64,000 nucleotides of DNA from SZUA-36 sp963774415 (GCA_963774415.1 CAVZEU010000005.1:1-64000), one strand, 5' to 3'. Numbered from the stretch's first letter, positions 33,513 to 42,167 are shown. Program-made: numbers and translations. Notes: a model not told the origin generated them from the sequence alone.

Positions 33513-34270
33513 AGGAACAGGTCCTCTTCAACAGGCCGCAACAGCGCTCGCGCCGCTTGCCGCCCGCCCCGGGAAAGTCCGCGCGCCAGCACCAACGGCC
33601 GCGATTCGTCAGAGCCCCCCATCAGCAGCGATGCCGCCGCGGCAAGTTCATCGGCAACCGCCACTTGTGTCACTTCGAGCAACTTGCCGTAGAGGTCAGG
33701 ATGACCGCGCCGATCGTCAATGACGGTAATCCCGGCGGCGCCGATGCAGACCCCGCAGGTACCGATACGAAACGGGCGCCCGAAACTGTCGATGATCAGT
33801 ACGCCGATATCCGCCCCGCTCGCCTGGCCGATACGCCGGCGCAGGCGCTCGGCGCTGGCATCGGGATCCTCCGGCAGCAACAAGACCTGGTTGTCACCGT
33901 CCTCGATATTCGAGTGATCGATACCCGCATTGGCATGCACGAAACCCAGGCGGTGGCGAACGATCAGCACGCCGGGCGCGCAACGCACCACGCGCTCGGA
34001 TTCAGCGAGTATCAGCGCCACCAGCCGTGGATCCTTGTCGCAACGCGCAGCCAGCGAGCGGGCCTCGGTGGTCACCCTGGCTGCATCGAGGCGTACGTAA
34101 CGGCCCTCCGCCTTGGAAACGATTTTCTGCGCCATGACGATGACGTCGCCGTCCCTCAATTCCAATCCATTTCGCTCCAGCGCGGCGAGTACGATTTCAT
34201 CCAGGGCATCGCCCGGGCTTACACGGGGAAATCCTGCCGGCGCGAGCAACTCCAACCGCTGGAGCGTCAA
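33509..34270 (-). CDS. cofE: coenzyme F420-0:L-glutamate ligase
   Basis: 253 residues from a TTG start at 34270, chosen because it overlaps the upstream stop (TTGA) and matches the family N terminus; a longer open frame to 34384 overlaps the previous gene. Family marks are DGDVIVMAQKIVSKAEGR near 38-55, HANAGIDHSNIE near 113 and DSFGRPFR near 160. The usual Q-T-D-V-A-I-G loop after this reads TCGVCIG, an oddity that may affect metal or GTP binding. No nitroreductase domain is fused, unlike mycobacterial FbiB. It would add glutamate(s) to F420-0 made by the next gene's product. Confidence 0.87.
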   Translation of the reverse strand: MTLQRLELLAPAGFPRVSPGDALDEIVLAALERNGLELRDGDVIVMAQKIVSKAEGRYVRLDAARVTTEARSLAARCDKDPRLVALILAESERVVRCAPGVLIVRHRLGFVHANAGIDHSNIEDGDNQVLLLPEDPDASAERLRRRIGQASGADIGVLIIDSFGRPFRIGTCGVCIGAAGITVIDDRRGHPDLYGKLLEVTQVAVADELAAAASLLMGGSDESRPLVLARGLSRGGRQAARALLRPVEEDLFL

Positions 34271-34764
34271 TCCACTGGTCCCTCTTGCACCAGCATCAGG
34301 CCAAGCACCACGCCGGCCAGGCCGGCAATGAGCGCTACTGCGCCCAGGGCCGCAACCACCGTGCCCAAGGCGCCGGCCACCCAAATATCCAGTAATGCGC
34401 CGAGTGGCAGGGTTGCGCTGCCGAATACCAGCAACCAGGCCAGCACAGTTTGTGTACGCTCGGCAAAGGTCAGTTGGTTGAAGAAAAGACCCAGCAGCAC
34501 CAGCAAGGTGCTCAACGCAACCACGTGGCCATGTGCGTGGACTTCGCGAACGTACTCGAAACGGGTCGAGCCATACGTATCCAGGGAGTCAGTCGCCGCC
34601 TGCATATCGCCATTGGCGACACCGGCGAAGGCGCTAGCCAGCGCGACCCCCATGCGCTCCAGCGTCGGGTGCTCGTCCGCCACCGCGTACCAGAAGCCAT
34701 AACTCATGCCCACGATCGCCAAAACAAAACCGGCTTTGAGCAGGATCCTTTGTGCACCGTTCAT
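34267..34764 (-). CDS. four-helix membrane protein with HxHxH motif (one-unit paralogue)
   Basis: 165 residues from the ATG at 34764, which overlaps the preceding stop (ATGA); an upstream ATG adds an implausible Arg-rich stretch. About four membrane helices. Key features are GMSYGFWYAVADEHP near residue 20 and VHAHGHVVALSTLLV near 75, with conserved His. Each matches both halves of the two-unit protein encoded just upstream (34761-35861). Repeated intramembrane His suggests heme b or metal binding. I know of no assigned function. It overlaps the cofE start by 4 bp and is embedded in the Mo-oxidoreductase/F420 operon. Confidence 0.8.
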   Translation of the reverse strand: MNGAQRILLKAGFVLAIVGMSYGFWYAVADEHPTLERMGVALASAFAGVANGDMQAATDSLDTYGSTRFEYVREVHAHGHVVALSTLLVLLGLFFNQLTFAERTQTVLAWLLVFGSATLPLGALLDIWVAGALGTVVAALGAVALIAGLAGVVLGLMLVQEGPVD

Positions 34765-35861
34765 GCCGTCTCTCCTTCCCGCGCGTCGGCTTTGCCGGTG
34801 TATCGGATGACACCGATCATCATTGCAAACAACGACACGATCAATAGCAGACCGGCGAAATCGGCCACGCCGCCCGCCAGCAGGCCGTACCACATTTCCG
34901 AGTACACCGCGATCGGCAACACCACGGCGCCCGCCAGCAGCATCCTGACCAGCCGCCTGCGCCAGGCGCTGCTCAGGTAGACATAGGGCTGTACGATCGC
35001 CAGCATCATCGCCAGCAACCCGAATTCGATGACGTGCGCGTGGGCCGCAATCATTACGGCTTTTTCCACCTGGAGGTTGCCATAGGCGCCCAGCCCTTGC
35101 TGCACGGCCGCCCCCGCGTGCTGCGATGCCTGCTGCAGCAGGTCGCCCAGGATCGACAATTCACGGCTCTCGTGTTGCGCCAGCAGGCTACCGGCGTAGA
35201 AGGCGCCAAACAGGAAGCCAGCCAGCATCAGCAGCGCGCCGCCGATGACCAAGGTCCGGCTCTCGCCCCCATGCAACTGCATCAGCGCCGTGTCCGGCGC
35301 TCCGTGACCGAGCGCGTGCCGCAGCAGGCCGACGAATTCCACCAACAGCACGATAACCAGCACCAGGCCGGCCAGATCGGCAAAAATGCTGGCCCAACCG
35401 ATCGTCTGCAGCGGGCTATAGATGAGTCCGACGTAGTGGATCAGGAAGATAGACACCGGCAGGATCACACAAGCCCACAAAAAAATTCTCGCCAACTGCA
35501 GCTTGGCACGCTGGCCCAACGCCACCTTCGGCTGCAGAAACGCAAGCAGAAACGCGAGGTAACCGCCATGGATCATATGAACGTGGGCGTCCTTCTTGGT
35601 GCCGGCGTTTTCGAGGAACTGTCCGACGGCGCCGAAGTGAGCGAACACCGAATCGGCATTTCCGGCTGACGCCGCGGCGACCGCCGCACCCATTTCACGG
35701 CCGATATCGGCAACATTCGGGTGCAGGATAAAAATCGCGTAGAGATCGCCGAAAATCATGCCCGTAATCACCAGCAGCATGCCGCCGATGATGAACAGCC
35801 TTGCCGGATCGCCGCCGCCGAGAAATGCGCTCGATGGTTGTTGAGGGGAAAGGGACGACAT
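34761..35861 (-). CDS. eight-helix membrane protein, internal duplication with H-x-H motifs
   Basis: 366 residues made of two homologous halves (about 20-165 and 200-360). Each half begins with a GM/GF-hydrophobic helix ending in YA....H (GMIFGDLYAIFILHP; GFLFGAFYAGSLLAQHE), then a periplasmic or cytoplasmic loop, then an HxH helix (KDAHVHMIHGGYLAF; AAHAHVIEFGLLAM), then a helix with V-I/V-L-P. The third copy is the next gene. His placement would suit one or two b-type hemes or a metal, so a quinone- or electron-handling role beside the NrfD complex is possible; that is inference. It is 3 bp from the EamA gene. Confidence 0.8.
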   Translation of the reverse strand: MSSLSPQQPSSAFLGGGDPARLFIIGGMLLVITGMIFGDLYAIFILHPNVADIGREMGAAVAAASAGNADSVFAHFGAVGQFLENAGTKKDAHVHMIHGGYLAFLLAFLQPKVALGQRAKLQLARIFLWACVILPVSIFLIHYVGLIYSPLQTIGWASIFADLAGLVLVIVLLVEFVGLLRHALGHGAPDTALMQLHGGESRTLVIGGALLMLAGFLFGAFYAGSLLAQHESRELSILGDLLQQASQHAGAAVQQGLGAYGNLQVEKAVMIAAHAHVIEFGLLAMMLAIVQPYVYLSSAWRRRLVRMLLAGAVVLPIAVYSEMWYGLLAGGVADFAGLLLIVSLFAMMIGVIRYTGKADAREGETA

Positions 35862-35864
35862 GTT

Positions 35865-36839
35865 TTACTCCTCCATTGATTGCCCGTACACGGCGCTGCC
35901 CGGATTGGCCGGGGTCAGCGTGCGCGGCGTTTTGCCAACCACGAGCAATATACCCGTAATGGTACACGCGGCCCCGATAATGTGAAAACCCCGAATCGTT
36001 TCGCCGAGAAAGGTCGTGGCCAACAGCATGCCGAATACGGGGATCAGGTTGATAAAGACGGCGGCGCGGGAGGGCCCAACGCGCTGGTTTCCGTAATTCC
36101 ACATCAGCATTCCCAACACCGACACCAGCAGCGCCAGCGTCAGCACGACGCCGACCGTGTGCGGGTTCAGCGGCACCGGTTCGGACCAGGCCGATTCGAG
36201 CAGGTAAAAAGGCAGCAGGGCCAGGCTGCCCATCACGATGATGCCCCAGAGCGCCTCACCGAAGCTCAGTTCACCGGGCAGTTTCGAAAGACCGACGGCG
36301 TAACCCGAAAACCCGCACATCGCCAACAGGGCGATCAGACCGCCGCCGTTCAGGCGAAAGCCGCTGAGCGTCAGCCAGCGTCCCTCTGACAGCATGACCA
36401 ACACCCCCAGGCAAGCGGTCGCAACGCCGAGCAACTGCCTGCCGCTCAACGGCTGGCGCAAAAATACCCAGGCGAACAGCACCGTCAGGCACGGCTGCAC
36501 CGAATTGATGACCGATACGGTGATCGCCGTCGTCGAATTGAGCGCGACCAGGATCAGGCTGGTGCTGCCGATGAGCATCGCCCCCAGCCATAACATGACC
36601 CCCGCGTGATGCACGAAAATCCGGCGCAAAGCCCCCGGCCGCCGCAGAACGAAGGGCGCCAGGATGACGGCGCCGGCCACCCAGCGCCAGAAAGACAGCC
36701 CCAGCGGTGGTATGACGCCCTGGACGCTGCGGCCGATGACATGGTTGCAGGCGAGAAAAAACGCAGTCAGCGTCAGCAGGAAATAGGCCAGCGCCGGTGG
36801 TCGGGGCTTGCCTTGGGAGCGTCCGGCGGCGTCGTTCAT
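35865..36839 (-). CDS. EamA/DMT-family permease
   Basis: 324 residues with ten hydrophobic helices in two EamA repeats (about 20-150 and 165-300). The repeat ends carry VINSVQPCLTVLFAWVFLRQ and VFINLIPVFGMLLATTFLGE, the classic helix-4/5 positions. DMT permeases usually export or import amino acids, nucleosides or other small metabolites. Its start overlaps the fdhD stop by 4 bp, so it belongs to the Mo/F420 operon, where it may move the pathway substrate or a product. Confidence 0.9.
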   Translation of the reverse strand: MNDAAGRSQGKPRPPALAYFLLTLTAFFLACNHVIGRSVQGVIPPLGLSFWRWVAGAVILAPFVLRRPGALRRIFVHHAGVMLWLGAMLIGSTSLILVALNSTTAITVSVINSVQPCLTVLFAWVFLRQPLSGRQLLGVATACLGVLVMLSEGRWLTLSGFRLNGGGLIALLAMCGFSGYAVGLSKLPGELSFGEALWGIIVMGSLALLPFYLLESAWSEPVPLNPHTVGVVLTLALLVSVLGMLMWNYGNQRVGPSRAAVFINLIPVFGMLLATTFLGETIRGFHIIGAACTITGILLVVGKTPRTLTPANPGSAVYGQSMEE

Positions 36840-37744
36840 CGCGCCGCTTCAATACGGTGGGGATGGCTGAAGACCGTGGCCCGCTCAGCGCGGACAAAGC
36901 CACACAGTGTCAACCCGAATTGTTCGGCCACCTCGATCGCCAACGAGGTCGGCGCACTGACGGCGGCGACGATTTCCAGCCCCGCGCGCACCGCCTTGGT
37001 CACCATTTCCAGGCTCAAGCGGCTGGAAAGCAGCGCCCCCTTGCCCGTGAAATCCTCACCGCACAGCAAGGTGGCGCCGATAACCTTGTCCAGTGCATTG
37101 TGCCTGCCCAGGTCTTCGGCGACGGCGTGCAAATGCCCGTCAGCGGAAAAAATGGCGGCCGCGTGGGCACCGCCGGTTTCCGCAAAGATGGCCTGCCGGC
37201 GCAACATGGTTCCCATCAACTGCGAAAAAGAGCCCGCGCCGACACGCAACCGGTCCGGCACCGGCTTCAGCCCGAAGGAATTGTTTTCGATGATTTCGCG
37301 GCTGCCGCACAGCCCGCAGGAACTGTTCATAACGAGGTTGCGCCGCCGAGTCACGACGTCGCCCGGCGACTTCAATTGCACGCGCACGACGCCGGGCACC
37401 TCGTCGCAGGAAGCCATCGTGCGAATGTCACCAAGCCCCTGGATAATCCCTTCCGTGAACATGAAGCCGGTGGCCAGCGCCAGCGCACCGGAAAAGCCCT
37501 CGCTGACCAGCCCTTCACCATCGATGTAACCGTCGGCTTCGAGCGGGTCGGTCGGTGTCCACATCAGCGTATAGGTACCGATGTCCTCGACATCGATCGT
37601 CAGCGCGTCCTCCTCCACCACCTGCGTGGTCGACGCTTCGGCTGGCTCGCCGGGCCCCGGGTAGTGCAGGCTTTGGACCCGGCACACACCCGGTTGCTCT
37701 GGGTGTTTTTCGATGCGGTTATGGTCCTTAGGGTCTGTTGACAT
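36836..37744 (-). CDS. fdhD: formate-dehydrogenase accessory sulfurtransferase FdhD
   Basis: 302 residues from the ATG at 37744. FdhD transfers sulfur from a cysteine desulfurase to the Mo cofactor of formate-dehydrogenase-type enzymes. Visible marks are GFMFTEGIIQGLGDI near 95, the catalytic CGLCG near 147-151 and AEDLGRHNALDKVIG near 215. The chosen ATG lies inside the terminal repeat of a MITE-like element, and an even longer open frame (to 37909) is wholly element sequence. Native translation might instead use a GTG a few codons downstream, near GVCRV. The gene sits between nrfD and an EamA permease in the Mo operon, implying that the Mo oxidoreductase needs a sulfido ligand. Confidence 0.9.
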   Translation of the reverse strand: MSTDPKDHNRIEKHPEQPGVCRVQSLHYPGPGEPAEASTTQVVEEDALTIDVEDIGTYTLMWTPTDPLEADGYIDGEGLVSEGFSGALALATGFMFTEGIIQGLGDIRTMASCDEVPGVVRVQLKSPGDVVTRRRNLVMNSSCGLCGSREIIENNSFGLKPVPDRLRVGAGSFSQLMGTMLRRQAIFAETGGAHAAAIFSADGHLHAVAEDLGRHNALDKVIGATLLCGEDFTGKGALLSSRLSLEMVTKAVRAGLEIVAAVSAPTSLAIEVAEQFGLTLCGFVRAERATVFSHPHRIEAAR

Positions 37745-37998
37745 TTTCCCGGTCGCCGCGGCGTAGGCCATTTTTTTGCCAGGCCAGGCGCGGTGAGCGC
37801 GGTGTAGTTTCACTACATAAGCGAACCGTAACACCGCCTGGCGGGAAAATGACCCCACCCCGAAGGGTTGCGCCCAAAATGTGCCAGGGCGGCGTTGCTC
37901 GTCGTTCATTTAGATTCACTAAACTTCTCTCCTCGCGCTTTGCCCCGGCACATTTTGGGCGGCAACGCGACGATCGGGCAAAGGTTAGCAGGCCCTAA
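37728..37998. mobile_element. MITE-like element inserted between nrfD and fdhD
   Basis: 271 bp with terminal inverted repeats at 37728-37750 and 37976-37998 (18 of 23 positions pair). It contains two nested hairpin modules: CATTTTCCCG (37742-37751) with CGGGAAAATG (37842-37851), and GCCCAAAATGTGCC (37872-37885) with GGCACATTTTGGGC (37947-37960). No gene is inside. The TAG stop of nrfD (37995-37997) and the ATG used for fdhD (37742-37744) are both in the terminal repeats. A target duplication could not be settled. Confidence 0.8.
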
Positions 37999-38894
37999 CG
38001 CAAACCAAGGCGCGCAGCGAAGTTCACCTGGGGCTCGTACACCGCCGCCTTGAATATGAGCACCCGGAAGGCGAAGAATCCGGCGACCACACCCACAGCC
38101 GCTAACAGGCTGGTGAAGATATTGACGCCGCCGAGCCACAACAGCAGCAACGGCAAGACGATACCGGCGCCGAAAACGAGCCCGAAGAAAGCCACGCGGA
38201 ATTGTTCCCGTGTCAACAGGTCGGCCGACTGCCGCGCCCCCGCCGTACCGTGATAGGCCGCGTGCAAAAAGCTCAGCAACACCAGCAGGTTGACGACCAC
38301 CAGCGCGACGACGCCGTGGCCGAGCAGTTGCGTATTGACGGCTCCGAACATTTGGCTCAGGGCCAGTGTCACGGCGGCGCCGCTGGTCAGCGCGTAAACG
38401 ACGCTCATCATCGGTATCAGCCCGGAATTCCAGATGGCGATAGCGGAAGAATGCGACATCGCGAAACCCTGGTAGGACATGACCACCAACGCGGCCAACA
38501 CGGCAATCAACTGCACCAGCTTGGTCAGCATTCCGCCGCCGCTCCAGCCAAAAATGGCATCCAGCACCACCAGTGCCCCAAAGGGTATGAAGAAGATGAT
38601 GCTGATCAGGCCGCGGCTGATCCAGGAACGGTCCGGGCGCATGATCGCCCGCCACGATTTGCCGGGCACGCCCATGTGGCTGATGTGGAAATAGGGCTTG
38701 CCGACGCCGGTACTTAGGAGGCCGAGAATCATGCCGGGCAGGTAGCCGAAATAGAAAGAGACGAGAAAGAGGCCCGCGCCGAACTCGCCAAAGAAGAACG
38801 CGGCGGCCATGGGCACATCCCAGTAGCTCTGAAACCGGTATCCCAGCTTGAAGCTGTCACCTGAACCGGTAAACGTTGTATGAGAGGTTGACAT
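37995..38894 (-). CDS. NrfD/PsrC-family quinone-interacting membrane subunit
   Basis: 299 residues with about eight membrane helices; family signs are the N-terminal WDVPMAAAFFFGEFGAGLFL and the helix FGALVVLDAIFGWSGGG. NrfD/PsrC proteins anchor a periplasmic or cytoplasmic iron-sulfur/Mo complex and exchange electrons with quinone without heme. It follows the ferredoxin-subunit gene by 40 bp. Its final codon and stop are supplied by the adjacent MITE-like element, so the native C terminus has been slightly replaced; the truncation probably does little harm because the family ends variably. Confidence 0.88.
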   Translation of the reverse strand: MSTSHTTFTGSGDSFKLGYRFQSYWDVPMAAAFFFGEFGAGLFLVSFYFGYLPGMILGLLSTGVGKPYFHISHMGVPGKSWRAIMRPDRSWISRGLISIIFFIPFGALVVLDAIFGWSGGGMLTKLVQLIAVLAALVVMSYQGFAMSHSSAIAIWNSGLIPMMSVVYALTSGAAVTLALSQMFGAVNTQLLGHGVVALVVVNLLVLLSFLHAAYHGTAGARQSADLLTREQFRVAFFGLVFGAGIVLPLLLLWLGGVNIFTSLLAAVGVVAGFFAFRVLIFKAAVYEPQVNFAARLGLR

Positions 38895-38934
38895 TTTGAA
38901 TCACGCTCCGTTAAGTGTTTATTACCTTTCGAGG

Positions 38935-39549
38935 TCAATCCACGTAGTAGACTTTCGGCTTGGTGTTCTTCTCCGCCAGCGGCACCCTGCCCTTGCGGTC
39001 ACGGATCAGCTTGCTGGGCTTGCTGTTGGGGTCGTCCAGATCGCCGAAAATACGCGCGTCGGTCGGACAGGTGACGACACAAGCCGGATCCAGGCCGGCG
39101 TCGACCCGCTGGCTGCAAAAGTCGCACTTGACCATCGTGCCGGCCTCGTAGCGGTCATAGCCTGCCTCTTCGAACGGCGTCAGTTCGCCCTCACCGTAAA
39201 GACCGCGGGTCAGCGTGTCCTTGCCCAGCTGGGTACGCGCATCGTACGGGCAGGCCACGGCGCAGGCGCCGCAGCCGATGCAGATATCACCGTCGATCAT
39301 GACGATGCCGTCCTCGCGCGTGTAGGTCGCCCCGCTCGGGCAGGCCTTCTCGCAGGGCGCGTCCTCGCAATGGTTACAGAGCGTCGGTATGTAAATCCGC
39401 TTCACCATCGGGTAAGCGCCGTACTCCTCGCTGAGCGTGCGGGTGAAGAACACGCCGTCGGGCAGACTGTTCTCCTGTTTGCACGCGACCACGCAGGCGT
39501 TGCAGCCGATGCAGCGCTTCAGGTCGAAGACCATTCCCATGCTAGCCAT
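38935..39549 (-). CDS. four-cluster [4Fe-4S] ferredoxin subunit (PsrB/DmsB type)
   Basis: 204 residues with sixteen cluster cysteines in the standard order: CIGCNACVVAC near 13, CNHCEDAPCEKAC near 62, CIGCGACAVAC near 96, and CDFCSQRVDAGLDPACVVTC near 137. This is the electron-transfer subunit between the Mo catalytic subunit and the NrfD membrane subunit. No signal peptide. Its ATG overlaps the stop of the Mo-subunit gene (ATGA), indicating coupled synthesis in equal amounts. Confidence 0.94.
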   Translation of the reverse strand: MASMGMVFDLKRCIGCNACVVACKQENSLPDGVFFTRTLSEEYGAYPMVKRIYIPTLCNHCEDAPCEKACPSGATYTREDGIVMIDGDICIGCGACAVACPYDARTQLGKDTLTRGLYGEGELTPFEEAGYDRYEAGTMVKCDFCSQRVDAGLDPACVVTCPTDARIFGDLDDPNSKPSKLIRDRKGRVPLAEKNTKPKVYYVD

Positions 39550-42167
39550 CAGTGCACCCCCTTGCCCAGGGCGATTTCATCGACCATTTCATATACGGAA
39601 CCTCCCATTTTGATTTGTTCCGGCCAGTCGTCTATTTTCGTCAGCTTGACCCGGCAGCCCGTTTCCGGTTGGCCCGTGACCGCGTCGGTATTTTCCAGGT
39701 TATACGGCAGCAAGTCGTTGAAATGGCCGCCGGCATGGCGCACCGCGCGGTTTTCGGTATGGATGCGCGTCAGCGAATTGGACACCCCGACTGCATCCGG
39801 GTGCATGGTCTCGACGCCCATGACGCGGCCGAAAATCGGCCCGCCGTGCGGTGATTCCATGCGCACGATGTCCATGTCCTCAAGCCCTTGCTCCTGCATC
39901 GTCCGGCTGTTCAGCAGGATCGACGTGTGCACCGGATCGCGGTAAACGATGTCCTTGATCCACGGATTGCTCAGGCTCTCGCCGAAGTTCAGCTGGATGT
40001 CCTTGTAGAAGAAGCCATAGAGGTCGTATTCCGGCGGTTCCAGGTGGATCGGATCGAGATCCGGCGTCGGCAACGGCTGGTAGTCGTCCCAGTGCCACTC
40101 GTCGCGGAACTTGACGCCTTTTTCTTCCATCTGCGCCTTCAGGTTGTCGCGAATATCGAGCAGGTCCTCGATGTAGAAATTCAACCGCAGACCCTCCCAC
40201 GGGCGGTAAGCCTTCCTCGACTGGCGCTCCGTCGAGGAGTGGCCGTGCTCGATATACCAGTCGAGGTCCTTGTCGTTCCACAACTTGCCCTTGCGTTCGG
40301 CGATCTCCTTGTCGCTGTAGGCCTTATCGCCCTGGAGCTTGAGTTCGGGTTTCATCTCCAAACCCAGCACGATGTTGATCACCTGGTTGTACGCTTCCTG
40401 GATACCGAGGCGCTTGGAAATCTCGTTGAAGATATCCTCTTCGCTCTTGGTATCGTGGAGCGGATCGACCACCGGTTGGCGCAGGCACTGGCCTTCGCTG
40501 AAGGGCGGCTCGATCATCGTCATGTTCCAGGATTCGAGCGCGTCGTGGCTGGGCAGAATCAGGTCGGCGAAATCCGTGGTTTCGGTCGGTATGATGTCCG
40601 ACACGATGATGAAGCGCATGTCGCGCATGAATTTGAACCACTTCTGCCGCGGCCCCTGCATCGACCACATCGGGTTGGAATGGCAGATCACCATGACGTC
40701 CGGCTTGAAATCGATGCCCCATTTCTCCGGGTCGTCGTGCACCGCGATATTCAGGTGCGGCGGGTGCACACCAACCGGGAAGTAACTGTACAAGTGGTAC
40801 TCGTTCGGCGGGTAGCTCATTGGCGGCACGATTCCGAGCTGGTGGGGCTCGCCTTTCATCATGCCGCTCTCGCCCGGTTCACAGCGGACCCAGTCGATCA
40901 TGTGCTCGTCGAGATTCACGCCAAGGTGACCGCCGGGAGCGTCGATGCTGCCAACGAGGAAATTCACCATCTTGTAACTGTGGTTGGCCTGGAAGCCCTT
41001 CTTGCGGCCCTGGGCGCCGCGGTAATAATTGAACGCGGCGGGTCTCAGCGGCAGCGTGCGGCCGTCGATCTCGATGGTCGAACCGATTTGCGCGGCGGCG
41101 GCAAATTCCCGGGCGATGCGGCGCGCGTCGTCAGCCGGCACCGTCGTGATTTTTTCCATCTCCTCCGGGCTGCAGCGATCCAGGATGTCCTTGAATTTCT
41201 GGAAAGCGGGCTTGCACTTCTTGCCTTCGACCTCGTACTCGCCTTCCAGCGCAAAATCGCCGATGCTCTCGTCGTTCCACAGCTTGGCCTTGTTGTCTTT
41301 GGCGTCCCAGACCCAGATGTCGCCGTCGGCGTTGCGCACGAAGCGTCCGTCTTCCTCGCTCACCAGGTACGGCGCGTTGGTGTCTTTCTTCAGGAACGCG
41401 TAGTCACACAGCTTTTCGTTGACCATCACGTGGCACAACGACAGCGCGAACTGGCGGTCGGTGGCCGGCTTGATCGGCACCCATTCTTCGGACTTGGCGG
41501 CCGAGGTCGACATCCGTGGCTCCACCGTGACAACCTTCATGTTACGGTCGCTGCGGGCATTGGCCACGTGGTAGGACGCTGCCGCCGGATGCAAATGCGA
41601 CGAAAACCCATCGCCGGTGCCGCAGTTGATCCAGTAATTACAGTACTTGGCGTCGTTGATCGAAGCGAAGGCCGCGTGTATATACCCGTTGGTCGGGTGG
41701 TAGGCGCCGCCGCACATGGTGCCGTTGGACTGCAGGCAATTGGCGTTACCGAAAGCCAGCGGCCAGTTCCAGATATTCATTTTCTGGAAATCTTCGAGTG
41801 ATGGCAGTATCTTGCGCGGGTCCTGCTTGATCGACTTGCCGATTTCCTCGGCGGCCAGGTCGAGCGCCTCGTCCCAGCTGATCGGTTCCCACATCGGGTC
41901 GATGCCCGGACCCTTTTCCGGGTTGGTGCGTTTCAGCGGCTGCTTGAAACGCTGGGGGTCGTAGTGCCTGAGGATCGCCGAATTGCCTTTCGGGCACAGC
42001 TTGCCGTTGTTCGACGGGTTGGTCGGGTCGCCTTCGACCTTGTTGACCACGCCAGCGTCGGTCACATGCACGAGACTGGTGCAGGAATGCAGGCACATCT
42101 TGCACGTGGTTCTGATCCACCGGCCCGGCTTCAGGGAGTTCTGTTTGATTCGGGGTTGACTACTCAC
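39549..42167 (-). CDS. Mo-bisMGD oxidoreductase catalytic subunit (DMSO-reductase family), cytoplasmic type
   Basis: 872 residues. The N-terminal [4Fe-4S] site is CKMCLHSC near 22-29 and the fourth Cys is in GKLCPKGNSA. Bis-MGD-binding parts follow (WDEALDLAAEEIG, PDVMVICHSNPMWS, TTDFADLILPSHDALESW), and the C-terminal barrel includes VRMESPHGGPIFGR. NGTMCGGAYHP near 147 offers a candidate Cys ligand to Mo. There is no twin-arginine leader, so the enzyme faces the cytoplasm, unlike Psr or Dms. Close functional class is uncertain: length and organisation resemble transhydroxylase-, polysulfide- and formate-type members. FdhD in the operon favours a sulfurated Mo centre. First gene of the operon with F420 genes. 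Confidence 0.87.
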   Translation of the reverse strand: MSSQPRIKQNSLKPGRWIRTTCKMCLHSCTSLVHVTDAGVVNKVEGDPTNPSNNGKLCPKGNSAILRHYDPQRFKQPLKRTNPEKGPGIDPMWEPISWDEALDLAAEEIGKSIKQDPRKILPSLEDFQKMNIWNWPLAFGNANCLQSNGTMCGGAYHPTNGYIHAAFASINDAKYCNYWINCGTGDGFSSHLHPAAASYHVANARSDRNMKVVTVEPRMSTSAAKSEEWVPIKPATDRQFALSLCHVMVNEKLCDYAFLKKDTNAPYLVSEEDGRFVRNADGDIWVWDAKDNKAKLWNDESIGDFALEGEYEVEGKKCKPAFQKFKDILDRCSPEEMEKITTVPADDARRIAREFAAAAQIGSTIEIDGRTLPLRPAAFNYYRGAQGRKKGFQANHSYKMVNFLVGSIDAPGGHLGVNLDEHMIDWVRCEPGESGMMKGEPHQLGIVPPMSYPPNEYHLYSYFPVGVHPPHLNIAVHDDPEKWGIDFKPDVMVICHSNPMWSMQGPRQKWFKFMRDMRFIIVSDIIPTETTDFADLILPSHDALESWNMTMIEPPFSEGQCLRQPVVDPLHDTKSEEDIFNEISKRLGIQEAYNQVINIVLGLEMKPELKLQGDKAYSDKEIAERKGKLWNDKDLDWYIEHGHSSTERQSRKAYRPWEGLRLNFYIEDLLDIRDNLKAQMEEKGVKFRDEWHWDDYQPLPTPDLDPIHLEPPEYDLYGFFYKDIQLNFGESLSNPWIKDIVYRDPVHTSILLNSRTMQEQGLEDMDIVRMESPHGGPIFGRVMGVETMHPDAVGVSNSLTRIHTENRAVRHAGGHFNDLLPYNLENTDAVTGQPETGCRVKLTKIDDWPEQIKMGGSVYEMVDEIALGKGVH

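Noticed and set aside
37745..37909. Longer start for fdhD
   Set aside because: All added residues come from the MITE-like element and do not resemble FdhD; kept only as a curiosity.
39888..41801. 637-codon open frame on the plus strand
   Set aside because: Antisense to the Mo oxidoreductase gene; no recognisable domain.
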